Source: Phycisphaerae bacterium (GTDB lineage Bacteria > Planctomycetota > Phycisphaerae > Tepidisphaerales > Tepidisphaeraceae). Taken from it: a DNA stretch of 58,968 nt. Made by a program: the position numbers and the translations under genes. The stretch spans positions 1-58,968 of the forward strand of contig JAUJNJ010000020.1 in assembly GCA_030448225.1 (NCBI GenBank), given 5' to 3'. The notes beneath the pieces were generated by a model. It was not told where the DNA came from and searched no databases. It saw only the letters and a list, made by a program, of their open reading frames with translations. Shown piece after piece: positions 1 through 10,474 of this stretch (position 1 is the stretch's first letter; each line of letters begins with the position of its first letter).

Positions 1-147
1 CCGCGTCGCCCCCACGCCCCGCGCCGACCCCGGCGACTGGCGGATTTCGGCGGCGGGGGCGGCGCAGACGAACCGCTCCGCCGCGAACGCCGCCAGCGCC
101 AGGCCGAGCACCGCGCCGTAGATCTTGTTTTGCTTCGAGAGCCGCAT
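1..147 (-). CDS. Membrane-anchored protein, N-terminal 49 residues only (cut by window edge)
   Basis: The reverse strand reads MRLSKQNKIYGAVLGLALAA and onward in one open frame to the edge. A short basic N-terminus is followed by one hydrophobic segment at about residues 8-30, which looks like a signal anchor. It lies downstream of the PilO-like gene on the same strand but about 400 bases away, so it may be the last gene of the pilus/secretion cluster. This is inference from position. Function cannot be assigned from 49 residues. Confidence 0.55.
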   Translation of the reverse strand, partial: MRLSKQNKIYGAVLGLALAAFAAERFVCAAPAAEIRQSPGSARGVGATR

Positions 148-551
148 ACCCCAAGAACAAACGATACATTCCCCGCAGGGTCAAACGGATTCTCTTCGCC
201 ACCGGCCCGGCCCACCGAGAGCACGTCCGATAACGCGTCACCGTGGGGCGCGTGATCGTCGCGCGACGCATCACGACCCGTCGGTGCCATTTCATAGCCC
301 CGGGCGGAAGCCCAGGGTCTGGTCGGCGGCGACCGAGTTCTTTCGCCGCCGACTATCAAGTGCTGAACAACAATCGTCGAGCTTCGGGGCAAGTCTAGTA
401 ACGAGACCGAACGGCTCGCACCGACTCGCGCGACCACGCGTCCGGCCGCATACTCGATTGCTGACGGGAAGCGCCGAGCGGTCCCTACGAATCGGGTAGT
501 CGCGGAGTGCCTACGCAGGTTGTCGCACGAACCCTGCTGCGCGCTACGTCG
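148..551. other. Gene-free spacer, about 400 bases
   Basis: I see no convincing gene. A 124-residue plus-strand frame exists but has no recognisable motif and is unlike real neighbours. No clear terminator hairpin or repeat array was found. Confidence 0.4.
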
Positions 552-1097
552 TCACGACCGGCGGGCGGTGTACCAGACGAGTTCGAAGCGGAAGGTGGTC
601 GACGTTCCCTTGTTCGACGCCTCGAGCGCGCGGACGGCGGTGTCGGGGAACTCGTCGTGGAGGCGGCGGAGGAACGCGGCGCACGCGGGGTAGCTGCCGG
701 TGCCGGCCAGCTCGATGGGGACTGAGTCGAAGTCGGCGCCGGCGACGGTCGCGCCCGGGCGGACCATCTCGACCGACAGCCGCGTCGCGTTCGCCAGGTC
801 GGTCAATTTCGCCAGGCGGTGGTTCACCGACGACGCCGGCTCGAACCGCAGCGGCAGGGCGGCGAGCGCGGCGCGGGCCCGGGCGAACTCGGCGCGGGCA
901 CCGGCGGCGGCGGCGAGCGCGTCGGACGCGGCCTTGCGCTGCGACGCGAGTTCCGCCCGCGACGCCTCGACCGCGGCCGCACGTTCCAGCGCCGGCGCGA
1001 CGCCGGCGAAGTACGCGCCCGCCGTCATCGCCGCGCAGATCGCACCGGCGGCGGCGTAGGCGCGCCACGGGTTGTAACGGGCGGTGGCGTCGCTCAT
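552..1097 (-). CDS. PilO-like inner-membrane pilus/secretion assembly protein
   Basis: The 181-residue protein starts MSDATARYNPWRAYAAAGAI, with one membrane segment at about residues 12-32. A coiled-coil-prone Ala/Arg/Glu stretch follows (about 40-85), then a small alpha/beta C-terminal domain. That layout and size fit PilO/GspM-type proteins, which pair with PilN in the inner-membrane alignment complex of type IV pili and type II secretion. The start codon overlaps the stop of the PilN-like gene by ATGA, showing translational coupling. The name rests on architecture and on gene order after GspE-GspF-PilM-PilN; sequence identity to PilO is weak, as usual for the family. Confidence 0.6.
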   Translation of the reverse strand: MSDATARYNPWRAYAAAGAICAAMTAGAYFAGVAPALERAAAVEASRAELASQRKAASDALAAAAGARAEFARARAALAALPLRFEPASSVNHRLAKLTDLANATRLSVEMVRPGATVAGADFDSVPIELAGTGSYPACAAFLRRLHDEFPDTAVRALEASNKGTSTTFRFELVWYTARRS

Positions 1098-1798
1098 CGC
1101 AGGGCCTCCCTCGTCGCGTCGGCGCCGCCGCCGGCCACCGAACCGCCCGGCGGGGCGGCGGCGGGGACGCTCGGGTCCAGCAGGCAAACGGCGCGGAAGC
1201 TCGTGGCCTCGCCGGTGTGGAACGGCTCGCGGCCGGTGTCGAGCAGCGTCACGCGGGCGAACAGCCCCGTCGACTCCAGCCGCAGGATGAACCGCGTGAC
1301 CGCCAACTGCGACCGCCCGAGGCCGCCCACGTTCAGGATCAGGGCGGGCGCCGGCGTGACCTTGGCGACCTTCGAACCCGCCTTCGCGGCGGCGGCGGCA
1401 GGGGCTGCGGCCGGCTGACTCGGAGCAGGGGTTTCGGGCCTCAGCTCGACGCTCCGCAGCACGACGTCCTCGCCGACCGAACGGCCGAGCAGCGCGAACA
1501 ACGCGCTCCAGTCGGGCTGGTCGGCCACGGCCCGGGTCGCGCGGAGCGTCGAGTTGGCCGACGCGAGGTCCGCGCGGGCCGCCGACAGCGACACGACCGC
1601 GACCTCCGCCTCCTTCGTCGTCCGCCCGAGCCGCGTGTCGAGGTCGCCGGTCGCCGGCCGGCCGAGCGTCAGCGCGCCGACCGCCACGCACGTCGACGCG
1701 ACGGCCCACGCCGCGCACCCGACGACGCACCGCCGCACGTGGCGCCGGCGCTGCCGGGCGACGAGGCGGTGAGCGGGGATGAGGTTGACGTACTTCAT
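1094..1798 (-). CDS. PilN-like protein of the pilus/secretion inner-membrane complex
   Basis: The 234-residue protein begins MKYVNLIPAHRLVARQRRRH. The opening 'NLIP' motif followed by a basic stretch is typical of PilN, whose N-terminus binds PilM in the cytoplasm. One membrane segment lies at about residues 25-45, then a coiled-coil-like region. The C-terminal ferredoxin-like domain is interrupted by an Ala/Pro linker at about 128-150. It sits 49 bases after the PilM stop and overlaps the PilO start by 4 bases. Confidence 0.7.
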   Translation of the reverse strand: MKYVNLIPAHRLVARQRRRHVRRCVVGCAAWAVASTCVAVGALTLGRPATGDLDTRLGRTTKEAEVAVVSLSAARADLASANSTLRATRAVADQPDWSALFALLGRSVGEDVVLRSVELRPETPAPSQPAAAPAAAAAKAGSKVAKVTPAPALILNVGGLGRSQLAVTRFILRLESTGLFARVTLLDTGREPFHTGEATSFRAVCLLDPSVPAAAPPGGSVAGGGADATREALR

Positions 1799-1847
1799 GA
1801 TGCGTCCGTCCGGGTGATGCCCGATCGCGTCCGTCGAGATCTTCTGT

Positions 1848-2964
1848 TTATTCCCGCGGGTACATCGCCAGCCCCAGCGCCGCCGTCAGCGCGGGCGACG
1901 CGCAGGTCATGGCGAGGGCGGTCGGCACCTCGGCCAGCAGTGCGGGCGAGGCGACGCGGGTGTCGATCCGCACGGCCGCCGCCAGATACTCGGCCAGGCC
2001 CGGCACCGCCGCGCCGCCCCCGACCAGCAGCAGCCGCGTGACCGCCGCGTCGGGGTACTGGTGGACGGCGTAGGCGAACGACGCCTGAAGGTCCTGCGCG
2101 ACCGCGTCGACGTGGCCGCACAGGAGCGACCGCGCCTCGGGCGGGAATTCGTCCGGCCCCGCGGCGGCGGCGGCGGCGGCGGCGGCCGCGTCGGTCGCCT
2201 TATCGCGCGAGCCGTGCTTCAGGCCCGCCTCGGCCAGCAGGTAATCGACGACCTCCCCCTCGACCCGCAGGCGGCCGACGAGCGTCGCGCAGGCGGCCCA
2301 TGCCCGACTCGGTGAGCGAGCGGCCGTAGATGATCGCGTCGCGGTAGAGCAGCGACAGCTCGGCCGAGCCCCACCCCAGGTCGAGCACCGCCGTGATCCC
2401 CGCGCCGTCGGTGAGCGGGCCGCACGCGCGGGCGAGGGCGGCGCGCGGACGTCCATGCCGCACACGTCGAGCCCCTCGGCGTCGAACGCGTCGAGCAGCG
2501 GCTCGGCCTTGCCGTGCGGCAGCGCGACGGCCATCACGTGCGTCGCCTTCTGCGCGCGTGCGGGGGCGGGCAGGTCCCAGCACCCCATCTCGAACAGTCG
2601 GGGCGCCCACTTGTGCGTGCGGGCCAGCTCGATCCGCGCGATCTGCTCGACCGCCGCCCCGCCGGAGAGGGCGGCAGTTCCAAGACGCTGCTTAGCACGC
2701 CGTCCGGCGCGGCCAGGGCGACCTCGCTGCCGTGGAACGACTGCCGGCCGAGCGCGCCGGACAGGAGCCGCCGCACCTCCGCCGCCGTCAGCGCGCCGCC
2801 GGTCGCCGACGCATCGGCCGCCCGCGGCACGACCGCCGCCGCCGACACGCGCCACGCGCCGCCCGGCCCGCCGCGCGGACGAGCTGCACGGCCTTGACGG
2901 ACCGCCGGCCGACGTCGATGCCGATCGGCGAGCCGCGCGCGCGTTGAAGGGCGGCCATCACCAT
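1848..2964 (-). pseudogene. PilM-like actin-fold ATPase, broken by about four frameshifts
   Basis: The start at 2964 shares a base with the GspF stop (TGATG). The first frame reads GSPIGIDVGRRSVKAVQLVR, the phosphate-1 loop of an actin-fold protein such as PilM. Reading then passes to a second frame (LTAAEVRRLLSGALGRQSF), a third (IARIELARTHKWAPRLFEMG), back to the first (GITAVLDLGWGSAELSLLYR, the phosphate-2 region), and the third again (TRLLLVGGGAAVPGLAEYLA, the adenosine loop). Total length of about 372 codons is normal for PilM. All landmarks survive in order, so I think a working gene has been damaged by base-calling errors. PilM would link cytoplasmic ATP binding to PilN. A GCC/GGC run encodes about eleven alanines near 2161-2195. 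Confidence 0.7.
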
Positions 2965-4200
2965 CACTTCACCCCGTGGGTTGCCGACGTCAGGTCGAAC
3001 AGCGGCATGAACATGCTCAGCGCGACGAACCCGACCACCAGGCCGAGCGCGACGAGGATCAGCGGCTCGAGGATGGACGTGAGGCTCTTGACGACCACCT
3101 CGTTGTCTTCGTCCAGGAAGTCGGCGATGTTGAGCAGCAGGGGGCCCATCTGCCCGCTCTGCTCGCCGCTGCGGATCGCCTCGCAGATCGAGGGCTGACG
3201 AGGTCCTCCGCCTGCGCGAACGCCGCGCTGATCGACGAGCCCCGCGTCACCGCCGCCTCGGCCGACGCCACGAGCCGCGACGTAGCGGCCGTTGCGGGCG
3301 GTCTGCCGGGCCAGGCCCAGCGCGTCGAGCAGCGGCACCTGCCCGCCAGCAGCACGCCCAGCACCCGCGTGATCCGCGCTACCGCGAAGCTCTGGAGGAT
3401 CGGGCCGACCATCGGCAGCTTCAGCACCACGCGGTCGGTTGTCGCCCGGCCCGCGGCCGAGCGTAGCCAGCGCGGGCGCGAAGAACGCCGCACCCGACGA
3501 CCGGCAGCGCCCACCAGTACGCCCGCAGCCCGTTGCTGAGGGCGACGAGGATCTTCGTCGTCGGCGGCAGCTCGGCGTCGAGCTGCTCGAACAGACCCAT
3601 AAAGCGGGGCAGCACGAACAGGAGCATCAGTGCCAGCACCGCGATCGCGATCACGATCAACAGGCACGGGTAGACCAGCGCGCCGATGATTGCGGCGCAC
3701 CTGCAACTGCTTGCGGGCGAGCGTCGCGAGGCGGTCGAGCATCGCGTCGAAGCTGCCGCCGGACTCGCCGGCGGCGATCAGGCTGCGGCAGACGGGGTCG
3801 AAGACGTCGGGCTGCTGCGCCATCGCCTCGGAGAGCGTGGCGCCCTCCTCCACGCGGGCGGCGCGGAGCGCGACGAGCACGTCGCGCCACGCCCCGCTCC
3901 TTCGCCTGCCGCTCGAGCGAGCCCAGCGCCTGCACGAGCGGCGTGCCGGACGACACGAGCACCGAGAGCTGCCGCGTGAACATCGCCAGATTCTTCAGCC
4001 GCTTCGACCCGGACAGCTTGCGCGGCCCGCGGCCGCCGGCGGCATCGCCCGCGCCCGACTTCGCGTCGGCGATCTTGATCTGCACGACGAACAGGCCCTG
4101 GCGGCGCGCGCGCCTCGATCGCCTCGGAGGCGTCGGTCGCGTCGACCGTGTCGGAGACGTTCCTGCCGGCGGCGTCGACCGCGGTGTAGGCGAGCTTCAT
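2964..4200 (-). pseudogene. gspF: GspF/PilC-type secretion platform protein, several frameshifts
   Basis: The start MKLAYTAVDAAGRNVSDTVD overlaps the GspE stop by ATGA at 4197-4200. Pieces in different frames line up as two T2SSF domains. The first contains LAMFTRQLSVLVSSGTPLVQ and LSEAMAQQPDVFDPVCRSLIAAGESGG. Then come a membrane segment (MIVIAIAVLALMLLFVLPRF), FAVARITRVLGVLLAG, AIRSGEQSGQMGPLLLNIAD and a last membrane segment ending at 2967. The combined length of about 412 codons matches GspF/PilC (about 400). GspF is the inner-membrane platform on which the GspE ATPase acts to assemble pilin-like subunits. At least four frame changes are needed; sequencing error is the simplest cause. Confidence 0.75.
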
Positions 4201-6027
4201 GCCACTTCCCTCGTCGTCGTCCTCACGATCGTGGTCGACACGCCGGCCCCGTCGGGCGCGCGCGCAGGCCATGTCGTCCTCGCTGTGGGTGACGCGGAGC
4301 ACCCCGTCGAGGCCGCGGCGCCCCTCGAGCGCGCACGCCACGCCATCCTCCCGGAGCGTGCGCCCGCCCTGCTCCCGGACGTTGTCGCGCAGCTCGTGGG
4401 TGGGGGCGGCCTTGTGCACCATGCGGCGCAGCTCGGGCGTCACCTCCATCACCTCGTAGATGCCGAAGCGCCCCTGGAAGCCGCTGTCGTGGCACTGCTG
4501 GCAGCCGCCGCCCTTGCGGAACGACTTGTTCGATTTGTCGACGAGGCCGGCGTCGCGGAGTTCCTGCTCGCCCGGGTAATACTTCGTCGCGCAGCCGGTG
4601 CAGATGCTGCGGGCCAGCCGCTGCGCGACCGCGCCGTTGAGCGCGCTGGAGAGCAGGTACGGCTCGATGCCCATGTCGAGCAGGCGGGCGACGGCGCCGG
4701 GCGCGTCGTTCGTGTGGAGCGTCGCCAGCACGAGGTGCCCGGTGAGGGCGGCCTGCACGGCGACGCGGGCGGTCTCCTGGTCGCGGATCTCGCCGACCAT
4801 GATCACGTCCGGGTCCTGCCGCAGGATGCTGCGCAGCGCCCGGGCGAACGTCATGCCGACGGCCTCGTGCACGTGCGTCTGGTTGATGAGGTCGAGCTGG
4901 TACTCGACCGGGTCCTCGATCGTCACGATGTTCAGTTCCGGGCTGCGGACGAGGTCCAGCGCGGAGTAGAGCGTGGTCGTCTTGCCGCTGCCGGTCGGGC
5001 CGGTGACGAGTACGAGCCCGTGCGGCTGGCGGAGCATCCGCTGGAACGCGGCCAGCGCCTCGGCGCGGAAGCCGAGGTCCTCCATGCGGACTCGCAGGTT
5101 CGACTTGTCGAGGATGCGCACGACGAGCTTCTCGCCGAGCAGCGTCGGCATGCTGCTGACGCGCAGGTCGATCTCGCGCCCCTCGGCCACGATGTGGACG
5201 CGGCCCTCCTGGGGCAGGCGCTTCTCGGCGATGTCCATCTTCCCGATCACCTTCACGCGCGACACGATCGCCGCGTGCATGCCGGCCGGCGGGCGCATCA
5301 GGTCGCGGAGGACGCCGTCGATCCGGTAGCGGATGCGCGTGCCGCTCTTGGTCGGCTCGAGGTGGATGTCGCTCGCCTTGTCGCGGACGGCCGTCAGCAG
5401 CGCGACGTTCACGAGGTTGATGATCGGGCTGCCGGCGACCATCTTGTCGAGGTCGGTGGCGGGGCCCTCGTCGACGCACTCGCGCTCGACGACCTCGACG
5501 TCGGACTCCGCCAGCGAGGTGAGGAACGCGTCGACCGTCGTCTCGCCGGCGGCGTACTTCTTGACGAACTCGCGGACGTTGGGCTCCAGCGCCAGCGCGG
5601 GGCGGATCTTGCAGCCGGTGAGCTGGCGGAGGCGGTCGATCTTCGGCAGCGACTGCGGCTCGGTCATCGCGACGGTGAGCGTGCCGTGGACCTTGAACAG
5701 CGGGATCGACAGCAGCCGCTCCGCCTCGTCGCCGCCGAGCAGCTTGAAGACGGCCGGGTCGATCAGCCCGTGGCGCAGCTGCACGCCGCGGACGCCGAGC
5801 GAGCGGGCGAGGAGCTGCACGAGGGCGGCCGGCGTCATCACGCCCTGGTCGACGAGCATCTCGCCGAGCGGGCGCCCGGCGGTCTGCTGCTCGAGCAGCG
5901 CCTTCTTGAGCTGGGCCTCGGAGAGGATCCCCTCCTGCACCAGCACCTCGCCGAAGCGCAGCTTCCGCGGCGCGCCGGCGTGGGCGGGTGACGCCCCGGG
6001 CTGAGGTTGTGAAGTCTGCTGCGACAT
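4197..6027 (-). CDS. gspE: GspE/PilB-type secretion and pilus assembly ATPase
   Basis: About 610 residues. An N-terminal MshEN-like domain (about 20-160) precedes the ATPase. Walker A is GPTGSGKT (about 343-350), the Asp box is VTIEDPVEY, Walker B is DPDVIMVGEIRD (about 405-416) and the His box is TGHLVLATLHTND. A tetracysteine zinc site, CTGC (about 476-479) with CQQC (about 509-512), is also present. This is the hexameric motor for pilus/pseudopilus polymerisation. I chose MSQQTSQPQPG at 6027 because the upstream 16 residues look non-coding. One frameshift near 4260-4275 removes the natural stop and fuses the frame to GspF; the neighbouring frame gives a sensible tail ending TTREVA with the stop overlapping the GspF start. 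Confidence 0.9.
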
Positions 6028-6159
6028 CGTGTGTTGGCCGCAACGCCACGCGTTGCACGACCGGTTCTTCTTCACTGGTTCGAGCCGTCTCGGCGGGTGG
6101 CGCCGCGGCGGCTGGCTCGCATCGTCCGACGCTGCGTCGATGCGTCGTCTCCGGGACGC

Positions 6160-6495
6160 CTACAAGAAGCTGCGCACCGCGGTGTTCGGGTCCTCAAAAT
6201 GCTCGAACAGCGACGCGAGGTCGGTCAGCTCCAGCACTTCGCGGACGGTCTTGTTCGCCGCGCACATCCGCAGCGCCTGTCCGCCGCGGCCGAGTTCTTC
6301 CGTCACCTCGACCAGGGCCTCGAGCCCCTTGCTGTCGACGTACGGGATCGCCGACATGTCCAGCACGAAGCGGCCGAGGCTCGCGCCGAGCGTGTCGATC
6401 AGCTTCGTCTTCAGCGCCGCCGCGTCCGCCTCGATCAACGGCCCCTCGGGCTTCAGGACGATCACCGCGCCTTGTCGCTGCTCGTGAATCTTCAT
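6160..6495 (-). CDS. STAS-domain anti-sigma factor antagonist
   Basis: The 111-residue protein is a single STAS domain. The motif MSAIPYVDSKGLEALVEV contains the DSxG loop, with the serine at about residue 55 that partner kinases phosphorylate in SpoIIAA/RsbV-type antagonists. It would bind an anti-sigma kinase or a signalling partner in the cytoplasm. It lies between a histidine kinase gene and the pilus operon on the same strand, so it may act in a switch controlling the pilus/secretion genes. That role is inference. No RsbW-type kinase is seen in the window. Confidence 0.85.
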   Translation of the reverse strand: MKIHEQRQGAVIVLKPEGPLIEADAAALKTKLIDTLGASLGRFVLDMSAIPYVDSKGLEALVEVTEELGRGGQALRMCAANKTVREVLELTDLASLFEHFEDPNTAVRSFL

Positions 6496-6604
6496 GTCGT
6501 TGGCCGTTGCTCGTTGCTAGTTGCCAGTTGCGAGTAAAAGAGGAGACGCACGGACGCTCTTCGTCACTAGCAACTAGCAACTCACAACTAGCAACTAACT
6601 CCTC
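6496..6604. repeat. Element A: inverted repeat of GCTAGTTG-like words
   Basis: The left arm at about 6500-6534 repeats variants of GTTGCTAGTTG. The right arm at about 6565-6600 repeats the complement, CAACTAGCAACT. They can pair as a long imperfect hairpin with a loop of about 30 bases. It fills the space 3' of the histidine kinase gene and 5' of the STAS gene. Confidence 0.75.
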
Positions 6605-8554
6605 TCACGCCGCCTCGGTCTTCACCGGCAGGGTCAGCGTGAACGTGCTGCCCTTGTTCAATTGCGACTCGAGCACGATGTCACCGCCGTGCAGGCGGAC
6701 CACCTCGCGAGCGATCGTGAGGCCGAGGCCCGTGCCGGTGATCTTGGCGACGCGGGCGTCCTTCGAGCGGTAGAACCGCTCGAACACCCGGTCGGCGTCC
6801 TGCGGGCCGATGCCGATGCCGGTGTCGGCGACTGCGACGCTCAGCGTCTTTGGGTCCACGTCGACGTTCACCGTGACCGTGCCGCCGTCGGGCGTGTACT
6901 TCAGCGCGTTGCCCAGCAGGTTGTGCAGCGCGAGCATGATCTTGTCGCGGTCGCCCCGCATCGTGCCGAGCTTCGGCGGGAGGTTGAACGCCAGCGCGAG
7001 CCGCTTCTCCTTCGCCTGCGGCTCGTAGTCGTGCCGCAGCTCGTCGAACACGACGTCGAGGCGGACCTCGGCGGCCTTGAGTTTGAACGAGCCGGCCTCG
7101 ATCTCCGACACCGACAGCATCTCCCCGACGATCCGCTCCAGCCGCCGCGCCTCGCTGTTGATCACGTTGAGGCACTTCGACCGGGCGGCCGGGTCGCTCT
7201 CCCCGTCCTCGATCGCGCTCTCGACGTACAGGCGGATGTTGGTCAGCGGCGTGCGCAGCTCGTGCGTCGCCTGGGCGACGAAGGCGTTGCGCGCCTCCTC
7301 GGCCACCTTCTGCTGCGTGATGTCCTCGATCGTCACCATCGCCGCGGCGGAGTCCTCCCGGCGGACGGGGCGGACGGTGAAGCGGAACACGCCGGGCTGG
7401 TCCTCGCCCTTGCGCTCGACGTCGAGCGTCACGCGCCGGCGGCCGGCGCCGCTCGTGACGTCGCGGATCGCGTTCAGCACCGTCTCGACCTTCAGCACGG
7501 CCGCCACGTCCGCGCCGGTCAACTGCTCGCGGCGCGTCTGGAGGAAGACGGCCGCCGCGCCGTTGGCGTAGCTGACGCGGTTGGCGTCGTCGACGAGCAC
7601 GAGCCCCTGGCTCATCGCGTCGCACGCGGCGCTGAGGTCGCCCTTGGCGCTGCCCCGGCGGCCCAGGGCGTCGCGGGCACGCTCGGCGAGGTTCTGGCGG
7701 CTGAGCTGTTCGCGGGCGGCGACGAGGTCGTTCCACGCCGTCGCCTCGGGGCCGAGCTCCGGGCCGACGCGCAGCGCGGCGGCGGTCTGCTCGCCGGTCG
7801 CCGCGGCCAGCAGCGCGCGCACGGCGGTGATCGCCCGCAGGCGCCAGCGCATCCGGCGGTAGACGGCGAGCAGCGCGACCATCGCGGCGGCGCCGATGGC
7901 GGCGACGCCGGTCTGCGTCTCCCAGAACGCGAAGATCGGCTTCGTCACCGCCGCCGTCACCGCCAGGTCGGCGGTGCCGCGGCCAGGGATCGTGATCGGC
8001 TTGGCGAACGCGGCGACGCCGTCGGCGGGGGCCGGGGCGGCCTCGTCGAGCGTGCGGGTGCGCGACCAGTTCTCGGGTAGGTTGGCGACGTTGATTTCCG
8101 ACGGGTCGGACGACGCGAGCACCCGACCGTCCGACAGGACGAGCCGGCACGTCACGTCGTTCGACGCGGCCGACGTCGGCGACCATCCGGCGGACGCCCG
8201 TGAGCTCGCCGTGGGCGAGCATCATCTCGGCGCTCGTCGCCAGCATCTCGCCGACCGACCGCACCTGAGCGGCCCGCGCCCCACGCCGTCCGCTGCGAGC
8301 GGAGCATCCAGTACGAGGTGCCGGCCATCGAGAACAGCAGGATGGCGGCCAGCGCGATGCCGACCGACGCGATCGCCGACTCGCCCCGCACGAGGAATCG
8401 CGCCGCCGGCGCGGACCGGCGTCGGGCGCCGCATCGGCGACGGCGGAGGCGCGCCGACCGTGATCGTCGGCGTGCGGCCGGGGTCGAGGGGCTGTTGTCG
8501 ATTGCGTCCGCTGCCACTGCGAGGCCTCCCAACGACTTGCCTGTCATCGCTCAT
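6605..8554 (-). CDS. Two-pass membrane sensor histidine kinase with PAS domain (N-terminal frameshifts)
   Basis: About 649 codons. The first frame starts MSDDRQVVGRPRSGSGRNRQ. A membrane segment (SAIASVGIALAAILLFSMAG) lies in a second frame, an extracytoplasmic sensor region follows, and a second membrane segment lies near 7870. Then come a PAS-like domain (GLVLVDDANRVSYANGAAAV), a HisKA domain with H-box ATHELRTPLTNIRLYVESA, and a HATPase domain with N-box NLLGNALKYTPDGG and G-boxes DTGIGIG and GTGLGLTIA. It resembles PhoR/VicK-type kinases. About three frame changes occur between 8140 and 8420; from 8155 to the stop the frame is intact. No response regulator gene is adjacent. Confidence 0.85.
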
Positions 8555-8662
8555 TGGAGGTATCGGTCCGGGACCACCCGACTTGAGACCGCGCCGGAAC
8601 ATCCGAAAAAGCCTGCCAGCGGGCGCGGGCGTCCCGCGGCGGCGGCGGCGTAGATCGGGTCG

Positions 8663-9786
8663 ATGCGTATCGGACCGATCGAACTGCCCTGCCGTTCTGC
8701 CAGGCCGGCCTCGCCGGCTACAGCGACCGCGCGATGCGGCTCGTCGCCCGCCGGCGGTGCCCCTACGCGGTGACCGAGGCGTTATTGGACGTGATCCTGC
8801 TGTCGGGCGGACAGGGGCTGAAGAAGAGCATCGACGTGAACGACGAGGACCACCCCGTCGCCGGGCAGATCATGGGCAGCGAGCACGACACGATGGCGCG
8901 GGCCGCCCAGATCATGCACCGCTACGGGTACGACGTGGTCGACCTGAACTACGCCTGCCCGGTGAAGAAGATCAAGAACAAGGCGCGCGGCGGGCACATG
9001 CTGCGCGACGTCGGGCGGGCGAAGGACATCCTCAAGGCCGTCCGCGACGCGCTGCCGCCGGAGCGGCCGACGACGGTGAGCCTCCGCCGGGGCTTCGACG
9101 ACGCGCCCGGCAGCGCCGACAGCTTCTACGAGGTGCTCGAGACGGCCTGGTCGCTCGGCTACGCCGCCGTGCGCGTGCACAGCCGCACGGTCGAGCAGAA
9201 GTACCTCGGCCGGGCGGCGTGGCCGTTCTTGCGGGACCTGAAGCTGCGCTACCCCGGCAAGACGATCCTCGGCAGTGGCGACGTCTTCACCGCGGAGGAC
9301 GCGGTGCGGATGAGGCGCGAGACGAACGTCGACATGGTGTGGATCGCCCGGGGCGCGATCGGCAACCCGTGGATCTTTCGGCAGGCGGAGGCGCTGCTCG
9401 CGCAGGATCGGGCCGGAGATGGCCATCGGACGACGGGCGACGGAGGAATGCAGGGGGGGCAGCCGCCGACGTCAACCCTTGTGCCGCCATCCATTCACGA
9501 CCAGCGCGACGCGCTCGAGGAGCACTTCGGCATCGCCATGGAGATCCACGGCGAGCAACTGGCCGGCCGGCGGATGCGGAAGATGGGGATTAAGTACAGT
9601 CGCTTCCACCCGATGGCGGCCGAGGTGAAGGCCGACTTCATCAACGTGTTCAGCCTGCGCGACTGGACGAACGTGCTGGAGAAGTGGTACGCCGCCGACG
9701 GCCCCGGCGTCTGGCCCGACCCGAAGGCCGCCGACGAAGTGAACGACGGCGGGGGGGCGGACTTGCAATCCTGCGAGGCGGGGTGA
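8663..9786 (+). CDS. dus: tRNA-dihydrouridine synthase family protein
   Basis: The start reads MRIGPIELP. After a one- or two-base frameshift near 8690 it continues CQAGLAGYSDRAMRLVARRR. The active-site region LNYACPVKKIKNKARGGHML carries the conserved cysteine, and IARGAIGNPWIFRQAEALL is the FMN phosphate-binding end of the TIM barrel. Dus enzymes reduce uridines in tRNA using FMN and NADPH. An unusual low-complexity stretch (about 9405-9500, Gly/Thr/Pro-rich) sits between the barrel and the C-terminal helical domain. The protein of about 374 residues is slightly longer than most DusB-type members because of it. Confidence 0.85.
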
Positions 9787-9792
9787 CCCGGG

Positions 9793-10434
9793 CTAGTCGG
9801 TTCCGTCCTCCAAGGGCTTCGCATTGGGCGCGGCCAAGTTCATGGCCGCAAAGCATTCGCCGACGTCGATCGAAAACCCCTCCGCCACGGTCGACACCGC
9901 ACGGCCTGCCGTCAGCACCGCGTGCTCCCGATACGTACCAGCGGCGAGGACTAGGATCGTGAGCGTCTGTACCTGCGGATCGATGATCCAATACTCGGAG
10001 ATGCCGGCCGCGGCGTAATCTTCTCGCTTCTCCTCATAGTCCCGTTCGGGCTTGTCGCGGCTGACCACCTCCATGGCCACGTCCGCGCCGCCCCAATACT
10101 CTCGGGCCCGGCGAGGGTCCTGTTCGTTCAGGAGGATGCAGACGTCCGGCTCGCGGAACGCCTTCGGTCCGACCCGCACCTTAAACGGCGCATACCGCAC
10201 GACACCGGCACCCCGTTTCGCGAGAAATGCCTTCACCGCACTAAAGACGAAGTTCTGCACCTCCCAATGGATTTCGTCGGGCATCGGCAGGAAGTCCAGG
10301 TAGCCATCGGTGAACTCGATCAGCCGGTTCGTGTGGAGCTTGAGGTATTCCTCCACCGTCCAGTCGCCCTGGTAGGGCAACAGCAGGTCCGTCAGTTCCC
10401 AAGTGGGCCGGCGTTCGCGGGTGGATGAGGCCAT
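9793..10434 (-). CDS. Uma2-family (DUF820) PD-(D/E)xK nuclease-fold protein
   Basis: The 213-residue protein starts MASSTRERRPTWELTDLLLP. It contains the Uma2 landmarks DWTVEEYLKL, FREPDVCILL (conserved Asp), VAMEVVSRDKPERDYEEKRE (the E-V-V core strand followed by Lys/Glu) and AAGISEYWIIDP. Uma2 proteins have a restriction-endonuclease-like fold; they are abundant in planctomycetes and cyanobacteria, and their cellular role is mostly unknown. It converges on the Dus gene with 6 bases between the stops and diverges from a small ORF 40 bases upstream. Confidence 0.88.
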   Translation of the reverse strand: MASSTRERRPTWELTDLLLPYQGDWTVEEYLKLHTNRLIEFTDGYLDFLPMPDEIHWEVQNFVFSAVKAFLAKRGAGVVRYAPFKVRVGPKAFREPDVCILLNEQDPRRAREYWGGADVAMEVVSRDKPERDYEEKREDYAAAGISEYWIIDPQVQTLTILVLAAGTYREHAVLTAGRAVSTVAEGFSIDVGECFAAMNLAAPNAKPLEDGTD

Positions 10435-10474
10435 AGGAAATGCTCCGCGTCGATTGTATCGTCGGGCGTTACCC

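Noticed and set aside
125..499. A 124-residue plus-strand open frame at the left end
   Set aside because: No family motif, unusual Arg/His-rich composition, and it overlaps the start region of a better minus-strand gene.
3439..5991. An 850-residue open frame antisense to gspE
   Set aside because: It is the GC-driven shadow of gspE: long, Arg/Asp/Leu/Val-rich and without domain motifs, whereas the minus strand has a full ATPase.
6496..6604. CRISPR-like array from the repeated CAACTAGCAACT words
   Set aside because: Units are short, degenerate, without regular spacers, and pair with each other as a hairpin; no cas genes.
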